Below, piece by piece: positions 46,701-64,000 of a stretch of 64,000 bases of DNA (positions are counted from its first letter, which is position 1; each line of letters opens with the position of its first letter). This DNA comes from Syngnathus acus (lineage: Eukaryota > Chordata > Actinopteri > Syngnathiformes > Syngnathidae), in contig NC_051088.1 in the NCBI RefSeq assembly GCF_901709675.1, positions 5,047,664 to 5,111,663 of the forward strand, read 5' to 3'. The translations under genes and the position numbers were made by a program. The notes beneath the pieces were generated by a model. The model saw nothing but the letters and a program-made list of their open reading frames with translations. It had not been told where the DNA came from and searched no databases.

Positions 46701-49700
46701 CAGTCAAAGTGTTGTCCGGGAGGTGTGAGGGAGTGTGTGCACGTTTAACCTCAGGAATGTTTTTAGGGTGCTGCTCAAGATAGACACTCAGCCCATGTCG
46801 GGTCGTGCCATGCACCGCGCAACTCACATCTGATTTGAGCCCACGTGTGGAATATTCTCAGCCTTAGTGTTGTCAATACACAAGGTAAGAGATGTTGCAT
46901 CTGGAGTCTATCGTCTTCAGCAAACCTTTCATCTAGTGACTAAGACATCTGAAAACAAGTAGCGGTACCCCTGGACATGACACTATATCGCTCATACTCA
47001 TTAGGGTCGCCTTTTCTGGCTGACTTGGGGCAAGAGGTGGTCGTTGGCCAATGACTGACATTGCTCTGGTCCAGTGCCGTATCTTCCCTGACAACCAGTT
47101 AGGAAACAGGATGGCAGAACTTAAAATAAAACTTTTTTTCCTCCACTAGATACCACAACGGTGAAAGCCTGCAAATGTCCAGAATGTTTTGGTCAAAGGT
47201 TTGAAGAAAAACAACAGGTTTAAATCAAGCTTCTTAAGCCGTTTCTAATCCAAACCTCAGCCCCGCACGCTGCGTAAAATGCCCACCCAATTGAGTAATG
47301 TGTTCCTGAGTCAGCGTCTCTCTCTCTCTTTCCGTCTCTCTCTCTTTTTTGTCTTGCTCTATGCCTCACCCACCAGCACACGCACAGGACATGCCAGACA
47401 CATGAGACATACAGCTGTGGTCAGTCGTGTAAAACGATTCAACTCTCCTTCTTTGGTCTTCTCTGACTTGCCCTTTGTTGTGAGAAGTGGTCGATCAACA
47501 CCATGAAGGAGAGCCTTTTTATGTTGTTAATTCACGTCAAGTGGTGTCCGCTAATGCTGATAACTTGGCCTAATTTGAGCATTCCCCTACTCTGATCAAA
47601 TTTAGAAAAACCCTATTTAGTGGATGTCTTTGGGAAATTATCATGACTGATTACCGTCTGGGGCGGCTCGGTGGCGCACTGGGTAGCACGTCCGCCTCAC
47701 AGTTAGGAGGGTGCGGGTTCGATTCCACCTCCGGCCCTCCCTGTGTGGAGTTTGCATGTTCTCCCCGGGCCCGCGTGGGTTTTCTCCGGGCACTCCGGTT
47801 TCCCCCTACGTCCCAAAGACATGCTTGGTAGGCCGATTGAGCACTCCAAATTGTCCCTAGGTGTGAGTGCGAATGGTTGTTTGTCTCTGTGTGCCCTGCG
47901 ATTGGCTGGCAACCGGTTCAGGGTGTCCCCCGCCTACTGCCTGATGACAGCTGGGATAGGCTCCAGCATGCCCGCGACCCCCGTGGGGACTAAGCGATAC
48001 AGAAAATGGATGGATGGATTACCGTCTGGTACGGTATGTGTTCAAATTAATTTTTCCTTCCCCCATCTGCTCGGAAAATATTTGGGGCCGATCATCATAA
48101 ATGTTGACCATGTTCACTATTTCCACTCACATAAGACAAACTTTCCTATTAATATGGAAAATTAATGTTGACCATGTTATTAAAGAAAATCTTTCTTTCT
48201 CGACTCTACTATGGAAGAAGAACAATTCAAATAAATCACCAAAAGCTCCATTTGTGCTCATGATGAGTGTAAACTTCTGACCACGACGACATGTGCTCAT
48301 AAGATCTGATACTTCAGTCAAGTTGCTAAAAGAGCAACTGCTCCCCAAACAGATGTTTCTTTCTGCTACTAAAAGGATTCATGAGTGGGAACGTTTTCTC
48401 CCGCATGGAGCTTTAGTGCCAGCCTCATATTTGGAGTATGAGCGCCACATTTGAGTCATTTCTAAAAGCGGGCCGATGACCAAAGGGGCCACTGACCTCT
48501 CTTGTCAGCAGCCAGATGTGACGACAATGTTATTAGCCTGCAGAGGCAGACAAAACTCATTAACACGGAGACTGCAGGAGGGAGGGGGGAGGAAGGAGGC
48601 AGGCAGTGCTGTGCTGTGCTTTTACGGGACACACAAGCGCAGGCGTTTAAAATGTTGAAGAGCTGTTCTCTGTGTTTCCAAACACTTTATGGAAGTATGC
48701 AATCAACAAACAGACAGACATACAAAAATCTAAATGTACCTTTGTAGATGACCCTGCCAGTTTGGATGTCCCTGGTAGCAAAAGCGTGTGCTCTCGGACA
48801 GAGGCCTCTGTACTCAGGTGAGCTGGCTTTTGGGCACTCTTGACAGTCAGCAACATCTGTCCAATAGGTACTGCCCAGGCACTGGCTCGCTACATTCACT
48901 CTTTATATACGTATATACTACGGGTTATATAGAATTGCTCTCTGCGCATATCTTCCGAAATAAAAATGTGGACACTAGGATTTTAGCTGTAATGCTTTTA
49001 TCCCATGTTTTTACCCACCTATAAACCACCTAATATATACACAGGCCAAGGAATAGTTTGTGAAAGAGGGCGGGGTGCCCTTTAGTGCGCTTGCATGCTC
49101 TCCCTCCATACCCATACCCATACTGCCTATATGTTCTCTTTATAATATTCTATTAATAGAAGGGGCTCAAATAAGTGAAAGCCATGAGGCCGCAGAGCTC
49201 CTCCGTTGCAGCCACCCCCCGCCCCCCCTTTCACTCGGTGTGCAAATTAGAACAGTTAATATAAGAGGCTGCCATTTTGTTTGCAAACAAGTTAATATTG
49301 AGCTTTTGGCAAGGAGTAAGTATGTCTGATTATAGCTAATGACTTAATTTGACTAATTATGAATTTAGTGTTTATTGAGGCAACTACAAATTCAATCATT
49401 TTCGGGAGCACTTGTCCTGTTTATGGCTGCAGGTGAGGTGGAGCCTATCCCAGCTGTTTTGGGGCGATAGGCACAGGTTGCATACACACATACCACCTGT
49501 GAACAATTTAGAGTTTTCAATGAATCCATATAAGGACAGGGAGAACACCCACACTCCAGGGAAACGCTGAGCAGGGATTTGAACCCGGGACCTGTCGACT
49601 GTGAGGAGAATTGTTAACCACGAATACACCACGGTGTGTGAGTTAAGATATCGTAATTTACATTGATTAGTTAATGACCTATTTATCATGACTAAAGACA

Positions 49701-50121
49701 ACAGTTTTCAATAATAACTGCTGGGTCACTTTATTTTGCAACTATTGCTATAATTACACAGTTGAGAGGCAACGTGCCATAGAATATCTTAACATGGTAC
49801 TTTGTTTTCATTGTTTTTATCAAATGACTTGGAAACACTTGATAAAATCCGAATGAGCTTGCGAATATCTGATAAGGATGATAAGGCGAAAAAGGGATCA
49901 TAAAGGTAGCCCTTTTTGCAAAGTGGTAGCACACTAGACTGGCAAAATGAGGGATTCAGGCAGACAAAGGAGCAGCGGCGGCACATGGAGGCAGGAAGAG
50001 CGGACACAGTGTGCTCACGGCAGGATGGCCACTCAACTTTTTTTTTGGGAAAAAGGAGACAAGTTCACTCACTTGCATGTGTGGAGGCACAGATCAACAG
50101 GAGCAGCAGCTGAACATTCAT
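40507..50121 (-). CDS. pdpn: Podoplanin
   Basis: Five exons join in compatible phases into a 234-residue type I membrane protein (human is 162). Order: signal peptide MNVQLLLLLICASTHA; a cysteine-bearing segment of about 50 residues; a Thr/Glu/Val-rich mucin-like stalk of about 130 residues expected to be O-glycosylated; juxtamembrane EGLSSGQ; a membrane helix VVGIVIGALLAVVIVIAVV; and the short basic tail KRMGKYSP. The helix plus the tail, ending YSP and stop, closely resembles mammalian podoplanin, whose basic tail binds ERM proteins. Podoplanin promotes motility of lymphatic endothelium, podocytes and mesothelium and, in mammals, activates platelets via CLEC-2. No clear CLEC-2-type EDxxVTPG repeat is visible. 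The neighbouring prdm2, in the same order and orientation as human PDPN-PRDM2, supports the name. The odd feature is the cysteine-rich exon 2, absent from mammalian podoplanin. It is symmetric, so a 184-residue form without it would remain in frame. Confidence 0.88.
41423..41531 (-). CDS. pdpn: pdpn coding exon 4 (transmembrane)
   Basis: Acceptor tgtcctgcag, donor ATACTC then gtgagt, 109 nt, phase 1 to 2. It encodes GLSSGQ, the hydrophobic helix and VKRMGKY. The GxxxG-like GIVIGALL start of the helix is typical of podoplanin. Confidence 0.9.
41641..42030 (-). CDS. pdpn: pdpn coding exon 3 (mucin-like stalk)
   Basis: Acceptor attgctctttag, donor GCAGAGG then gtgagc, 390 nt, phase 1 to 1. The product is rich in Thr, Ser, Glu, Ala and Val with no cysteine (for example VAEVTLEATEASKELD and LTPVATEAAEPFNTE), and ends in an acidic run DEVDVEDGAEGE. 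Confidence 0.85.
43060..43290 (+). mobile_element. Tc1/mariner transposase C-terminal relic
   Basis: At 43223-43267 the plus strand encodes WPPLSPELNPIRNLW, a clear variant of the 'WPxxSPDLNPIENLW' block of Tc1-type transposases. The surrounding reading frames are broken and no termini were located. Confidence 0.65.
43634..43840 (+). repeat. Compound (GACA)n-(GA)n microsatellite
   Basis: About 88 bp of uninterrupted GACA is followed by about 120 bp of GA/GAAA, with a short return of GACA at about 43796-43818. The Asp-Arg-Gln-Thr open frames across it are artefacts. Confidence 0.95.
44205..44312 (-). mobile_element. Degraded SINE remnant
   Basis: The words ggattggtggccagataatt, acaaacgttcacttacacag and ggaactgaacccacgctgtc follow the reverse order of the SINE body with many changes. 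Confidence 0.4.
45427..45590. mobile_element. hAT-like non-autonomous element, fragment
   Basis: The block gtcatttttgttgggggccg ... tagtttccttcggagggcca ... cccaaataaatgtatgaacg belongs to the same 'GTGTCAAACTC' repeat group as 33153-33436, with the outer end lost. Confidence 0.5.
46990..47062 (-). mobile_element. SINE 3' remnant
   Basis: ctcattagggtcgccttttc and the following gctgacttggggcaagaggtgg match the reverse of the SINE terminal region ('cccaagtcagc ... gcgaccct'). Confidence 0.4.
47662..48016 (+). mobile_element. Intact tRNA-headed SINE with exact target-site duplication
   Basis: The head (ggcggctcggtggcgcactg ... gcgggttcgattccacctcc) has an RNA polymerase III B box GGTTCGATTCC at 47716-47726 and an A-box-like tggcgcactgggtagc. 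The body contains the 'tgtgtggagtttgcatgttc' and 'gcgattggctggcaaccg' blocks and the tail is (ATGG)n. The 13-bp sequence GATTACCGTCTGG flanks it exactly at 47649-47661 and 48017-48029. It lies in pdpn intron 2, in the orientation opposite to the gene. Confidence 0.9.
48740..48889 (-). CDS. pdpn: pdpn coding exon 2 (cysteine cluster)
   Basis: 150 nt, phase 1 to 1, so it can be included or skipped without shifting the frame. The donor is ACAAAG then gtacat; the acceptor (agtgaatgtag) has a poor pyrimidine tract. The encoded segment has cysteines in the pattern C-x11-C-x2-C-x11-C (CLGSTYWTDVADCQEC, then GLC). That resembles the single cysteine-rich module of TNFRSF12A-type receptors and has no counterpart in mammalian podoplanin. 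An overlapping second frame is open but cannot join exon 3 without an immediate stop. Confidence 0.65.
48890..50072 (-). other. pdpn: pdpn intron 1
   Basis: A 1.2-kb intron that starts gtgagt. Apart from the SINE copy at 49400-49640 nothing was recognised. Confidence 0.55.
49400..49640 (-). mobile_element. SINE copy, diverged
   Basis: In reverse order the plus strand shows tggagcctatcccagctgtt, ggggcgataggcacaggttg, 'agggagaacacccacactcc' and gggatttgaacccgggacct, the last being a B-box-containing head. It lies in pdpn intron 1. Confidence 0.7.
50073..50121 (-). CDS. pdpn: pdpn coding exon 1 (signal peptide)
   Basis: ATG at 50121-50119, followed by a textbook short signal sequence (MNVQLLLLLICASTHA, cleavage expected after the final Ala). 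It ends in GCAA before gtgagt, phase 1, matching both exon 2 and exon 3. Confidence 0.75.
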
Positions 50122-50485
50122 GATGGTCAAGTCTGGTTCCTTGGTTTAATGACTGCACGACAACTGGATGTCCTCACAGCATCAAACGCAGAAGCCGCTT
50201 TCCGATGGGACCTCCCTCCTTTTCCAAAAAAATGAATGAAAAGAAAAGTGCTGAGATCCAAATGGAAGCCCTTGAAGTCGGGATAAGAGAGGTGCAGTGT
50301 GGGAGTGAAGGAGGGCAAGGAGAGAGACTGGTCCACAGCAGACAGAGAAAGAAAGAGGGAGACTGTGAGCTGAGAGCAAAGAAGGGGTGTGGACACGGGT
50401 TGTGCGCTGGCTGGGTGGGTTTTTGTCAGGGGGCAGGTTTGTGTTGGGAGGAGGCTGACTGTGAAGAGGTGGCTCTGTAAAATAA

Positions 50486-50518
50486 GCACACACGCGCACA
50501 AACACACGCACGCACACG

Positions 50519-50571
<53 letters not shown>
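50486..50571 (+). repeat. (CA)n microsatellite, imperfect
   Basis: About 85 bp of CA with CG interruptions, about 365 bp upstream of the pdpn start codon. Confidence 0.9.
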
Positions 50572-51056
50572 TATAGCTACTTATACAGTAAACACTCACC
50601 TGTATTTTGGGGTTCACATTCCCCAAATTTGTTTGCCATTTGTTTGCCCTGTGTAGAAACTAGCTTCTTTCTATTTCTGTAAAACGCCAAAAGACAGCAC
50701 TGAAGCCCTCAATGTAAAGAGAAAAGGTGTAATTGGTGTCAAGGAAGTCTTTTGAAGGGAACCTTCCCGAGTGAGGAATGCCTTGTATTTTGGGATGGAG
50801 CTAAATTTAGCCTGGGGTGTAGTGATTTTATCTATGACAGTTTTGGATGTAAGCATTTGTTTTTTTTAAATCTAATTTTCTTTTAAGATCATTTTGAAAG
50901 GGTAAACAGTTTTTTTTTTGTAAACCGTAATTTGAAGTCCATTTGTGGTTAGAACCACTTAATTAGCCTAATGAGGTCACAAGATGGCGGCAAAAGATCC
51001 ACGATGGTGTTGCTTGGGTGTAGGCAAATCTGGTCCTAAAGAGCTGACCAACAGTA

Positions 51057-51409
51057 ATATACTCATTCCTCACTATATCACGGTTCACCTTTCACGGCCT
51101 CACTACTTCACGGATTTTTTTACAGTGCATTGTGTTATGGCTTCAGACGAAATACACACTACAGAGCGGAGTCAGGCCACCATATAGTACGTACTGATGA
51201 TATTATTTTACTGTAGTAATCTGGAAGGAAGTGTTTACTTCTCTTTGTTAAACAAATACTTTGGCCTGAAACAAAGTCGGTCCTTTGGTTTCAATGTTAT
51301 ACTTGTATAATAATGGCAAAAAAAAAAATGGTTTCCACTCCACGGATTTCACCTATCACGGGTTCTTTTCAGAACATAACCCCAGCAAAAAACGAGGGAT
51401 TACTGTATA
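51057..51409. mobile_element. MITE of the 'cctcactatatcacgg' family
   Basis: The left part (attcctcactatatcacggt ... ttcacggatttttttacagt) and right part (ccacggatttcacctatcac ... cgagggattactgtata) form imperfect inverted termini around an A/T-rich centre. It is non-coding, and a second fragment exists at 9488-9558. Confidence 0.6.
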
Positions 51410-51752
51410 CCCAATTAAAGATTACCAGAACTCTTTTTCTTACAAACAGAAGTAGCAGTCAAGCCGCAAAGGTTTTTGCCTCATGAAAAGGACCCATAAA
51501 CACACAGTTGAAACACGGTGTGACTTTCTCACTGGCAAAAAAAAAAGTACGGGTGGTCGGGACATATTATGCTCGGGGTGGGCAAAGAAAAACTTTGCTT
51601 GGGTCTAGGCTGACACCTGTTGGATGACATGTTGGGCCCCCAATTAGGGATGTGGCGAATCTGTACACACGTCAGTGTGGAGTTTTATGGGGGAAAATGT
51701 ACAAAAATATTTACGATAATGACTTAAGTGTTGAGAACTTTCAATAAGTACA

Positions 51753-51871
<119 letters not shown>

Positions 51872-52131
51872 CATGTACAACAATAACCGTACATGGTGTT
51901 GGAGGTTAATTTTTTGCTCTGTTCTAAATATGTTATTATTGTACACTTCTATATATGTGCATTACGTATTATGAACGTTATTGCATATATTTTATTTATG
52001 TGTAACGATCTATAGTGGACCTGCAAAGACTCTATTTAGAACCTTACCAGAGGGACTGGAATTTAAAAAAGTATCAGTGAAGTAACAATATGGCAGAAGC
52101 AAGGTTAGGGCAGTAAAAAGGGTCAATTGCC

Positions 52132-52137
52132 TTTTAA
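52132..52137 (-). terminator. foxj3: Candidate foxj3 poly(A) signal (ATTAAA)
   Basis: ATTAAA on the minus strand, about 2.3 kb past the foxj3 stop, at the end of a long non-repetitive A/T-rich stretch (52140-52900) that looks like conserved 3'UTR. A canonical AATAAA at 53782-53777 is an alternative giving a 3'UTR of about 0.7 kb. Confidence 0.25.
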
Positions 52138-53269
52138 TAAACACTGAAACAGATTTGTAACTGTTGTAGCATACACAGACTATTATTTAAGACACACCAA
52201 AATACAATATAATGACGGTATGTACACACAGTGTATCCTTGAAGGACAAATAACAAAAATAATTCTTTTCATGAGTCTGCATTTTTCTTTCTTTTTCTTA
52301 AGGGAAAACAGAGAAGAAACATAATGCTATTTACAAAAGGACAACAACGCACACACATACAAGTTATATAATGCTGGTCCCTGTAATACAGCATCAATGG
52401 CAATAATGACAATTTTAGCCTCTCCTCCCCCTCCAAAGAGCACTTTAACCTTCCGCTTCAGATTGGTACGGATACTTCATTTCTTTTCAGCAATGTGGAG
52501 CTGTACACTCAAGAAAATCACTTTTTTCTTTTACACATAGACTACAACACTAGGGAAAAAAAACAGAGGCTGATCAGAATTAAGCATTGTCTTTTTTTAA
52601 GTTATTATTCAGCTATATGCTTAAAATGTGTGCAAAAAATGCATGTCTTCTTCACCTAAATAAGTCATGACCTGGCTTTGCCATAAATAATAAGCACATT
52701 GAATTTGATCTTTAAAAAAAACATGAATTTAACGCTGCCGAGGGTTGCACAAGCTTATTCCACTGCTTTTGTTTTGCTTTTAAAACACAAACGTCACAGT
52801 TGTCAGGGGCCATCAAGAACTGAATGCTGCACTCACTTTACGAAAAATTAATGGCTTGAACTAATGAATCAGCAAATTACCCTGAGAACATGACAGCATA
52901 CAGACAATATGACAATAACGACCAAGATAAATTCATGAATGCTTTTAGAACAGAAAACTGAGTTGTGTTTAGAATTATTGAGAAGACGCGTTGTGATGCT
53001 ATATTTGACCGGCAGGTGGCGCGCAACCCATACACTCTCTTACGTCTCCTCATACAGACACCAGCAGACACCATAGAATCGGTACAGAGAATTTACAAAC
53101 ATGAGAAACATCCCAAGTATTTGATTTTGACGAAGAGAGGAAATTAATATTCCTCTGTTAGGAAAACACGCTCAAGTTGCAGTGGGGGGGGGGGGGGGGA
53201 ATATGAAGACATAGTTGGGCCACGCTGAAAGGAAAAAGAGAATTATACTTGGATTCTCTTTTTACAATT

Positions 53270-53720
53270 CAAAGTAGAAAGAATTTTTTGGCAAAAATAT
53301 TCAATTACAATTCTTTAAAGACAAAATATGCTACGAGAATGAAACTGTATTTTTGCAGGAATATCATTGTGATTTTGTTTTTGTTCACACTAAAAGCTGT
53401 ATTTGTTGTAGTATACAGTCATGTCCATATCACGGGAATATCTTTAAAGTCATATTTTCAAGAAAAAAAAATTATATGAGGAAAACAAAGTTTTTGTTCT
53501 TTTAAAGAATAAAGGCAGACATTTTTTGTCAGGAAACAAGAATAAAGTTATCTCAGAATAAAGATGTATTTTAAGAAAAAAAATGCAAAATACTGAGGTT
53601 ATGAGAAAAATTGTCTGTCTAAGAATAAAGTTGGATTTTACTACCCTCCTCAAAAAAGTCGTATCTTTCGAGAATTCTTTTTTTTTTAAATATGTAATGT
53701 CATGAGAATGATTTTACGGA
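53270..53720 (-). repeat. Degenerate 'GAATAAAGT' interspersed tandem repeat
   Basis: Words such as agaataaagttgtattt, ttttaagaaaaaaaatg and aaaaaagtcgtatctttcga recur at irregular spacing, the pattern of the decayed fish 'AATAAAGTCGTAATTTTACGAG' repeat. It lies within the likely foxj3 3'UTR. Confidence 0.45.
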
Positions 53721-54473
53721 ATGCTTGCCTTTGACTATAATATATAAGTGTGGAGAAATTCAGTAAACCATTCATTTTTATTTTCTTGTTACGTTTAAAC
53801 TTTACTTCCCCTACTCGAGGGACCAAGCACTGTGGTGACTAGCGAGAAAAGAAAAATAATAATTGACACCCCCTTAAAAAGGGGTTTATAATTGCTTATA
53901 CGTCATGAAGGATGGCATCAAAGCACTCCTGTTCTATTTAATAGAGCTTTAGCCTGTATGAATAAGACTCCCCTCACTTCAGCATAGTTATCTGGTACAA
54001 AGATACAACGAGATGGCACCAAAGCAATTATTTTATGATACAGGACAAAAACAACAAATAGGCGAATATGCCAGGGAATACTGTATCCATACAAGATTAT
54101 GACTTTTTTCTTGAAAAATATGTCTTTTACCTTTATAGCATGTCATCTTGCTTTTGTTTTTTTTGGGGGGGGGGGCTGCTTGTTATTTTCCATGTGGCCC
54201 AAATACTGCTTGGTGGTAATAAATGGAGGAAAGCAAAAGCAAATATTTCACAGATGAAGTTTTGACAGTTTTAAATCTTGTCACCCACATTAGCATGAGG
54301 GAGAGGCGACTCATGATAAGACGTTGACCAGTGTCGCTTCACAAGTTGGTCCACTGATTGTCTCCAGTTCTGTCCCCTCCCGCCAAATACTCTGTTGTTT
54401 TGGATTGTCTTAAGTGATTTTAATGGGCTCATAGCCCTACTGTTGCCATCACTGCTTGTCTCTGACTTGCTGC

Positions 54474-63510
<9,037 letters not shown>

Positions 63511-64000
63511 CTGCATGCACATACACAGGTATCTTAATTTTATTTTAGTTTGTCGCCTTTTACTCGGACAATCGATGATCTCCGATGTAAAAATTGCGTC
63601 AAACATGTCATGTGTGTGCCTCTCTGTGGCGACTCCTGACAGGGAAGACCCGAAAGCTGCTGCTTCTTCTACTTCTTCTTATCGCGTACACTGCAGTTCT
63701 AAAGTCTTTCCACTGGCTCCCGTTTAGCTACAGAATAGACTAGTTCTGCTACTGGTCAATAAATTATTGTATGTTTTAACTCCCGAATATTTCTTTTTTT
63801 TAAAATGCCCATGGAATATGAATCCAATAGGGCTCGGAGGCCTGCAGACTCAATTAGTGGACCCCAGAGCTCAAAGTAAACATAGCATTTAGCTGTTAGG
63901 CTGCTACAAATGGAATAACCAGATTTTTTTTGTCCTGGTTGTGCTTGAGCTCTTTTAAAGCGTATTTCAAACCAATTAAATAAAATGTTTTTCTTATCTC
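63511..64000 (-). other. foxj3: foxj3 intron running off the right edge
   Basis: Non-coding, starting (transcript sense) beyond the edge and ending at the acceptor at 63511. A short 'tgtggcgactcctgacaggg'-type segment near 63627 may be repeat-derived. No exon seen. Confidence 0.45.

Larger units (their letters stand above)
42031..48739 (-). other. pdpn: pdpn intron 2
   Basis: This 6.7-kb intron has no exon-like ORF. It contains a Tc1/mariner relic (43223-43267), a compound GACA/GA microsatellite (43634-43840), SINE remnants near 44205 and 46990, a hAT-like fragment (45427-45590) and the intact SINE (47662-48016). Confidence 0.6.

Noticed and set aside
48647-48856. Alternative open frame across pdpn exon 2 (reading MLLTVKSAQKPAHL...)
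   Set aside because: It ends the exon in phase 0, and joining it to exon 3 runs into a stop within about ten codons, whereas the cysteine frame joins cleanly on both sides.
50122-50571. Minus-strand frames of 129-146 codons upstream of the pdpn start, considered as a pdpn upstream coding exon
   Set aside because: They begin in the CA microsatellite and are out of context; the signal peptide at 50121 is a better protein start.

Overview
The window is vertebrate genomic DNA, almost certainly from a percomorph teleost. Genes are split by introns with GT-AG junctions, coding density is low, and the DNA carries many typical fish repeats: a tRNA-headed SINE, Tc1/mariner relics, MITEs, and long CA, GACA and GAAA microsatellites. 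The SINE sub-type is reminiscent of pipefish and seahorse genomes, but that is only an impression.

Four genes are supported, all transcribed from the minus strand. In transcriptional order (high to low coordinates) they are: (1) foxj3, a forkhead transcription factor, of which the last seven coding exons lie at 63510-54474 and the forkhead-encoding 5' part lies beyond the right edge; (2) pdpn (podoplanin), complete, five coding exons at 50121-40507; (3) prdm2 (RIZ), one very large coding exon at 30177-26242 preceded by two non-coding 5' exons at about 31719 and 30686-30622; (4) a gene I assign to kazn (kazrin) from weak sequence resemblance and synteny, with a first coding exon at 21295-21220 and a second at 3115-2958, the rest running off the left edge. 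All internal junctions used here are compatible in reading phase. The order pdpn-prdm2-kazn, co-oriented, is the same as on human 1p36; foxj3 as the upstream neighbour is different from human.

Layout: 1-3.1 kb kazn exon 2 with LINE and Tc1 relics; 3.1-21.2 kb kazn first intron, with a complete MITE and little else; 21.2-21.7 kb kazn first exon and promoter; 21.7-26.2 kb probable prdm2 3'UTR and spacer; 26.2-32 kb prdm2 and its promoter; 32-40.4 kb spacer with SINE remnants, a hAT-like repeat and a decayed tandem array of about 190-bp units; 40.5-50.1 kb pdpn, whose second intron holds a young SINE with an exact target-site duplication; 50.1-54.5 kb spacer and foxj3 3'UTR; 54.5-64 kb foxj3, with a CA repeat of about 260 bp in its last intron.

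The genes do not form a pathway. They are two chromatin/transcription regulators (FOXJ3, PRDM2), a mucin-type membrane glycoprotein (podoplanin) and a presumed desmosome/cytoskeleton adaptor (kazrin). The most noteworthy points are: this prdm2 transcript structure has no PR/SET domain and lacks the second N-terminal zinc finger; the podoplanin gene contains a phase-symmetric exon encoding a cysteine cluster that resembles a TNF-receptor module; prdm2 has a short upstream ORF assembled across a splice junction and ending five bases before the start codon; and an ancient tandem array lies just downstream of pdpn.
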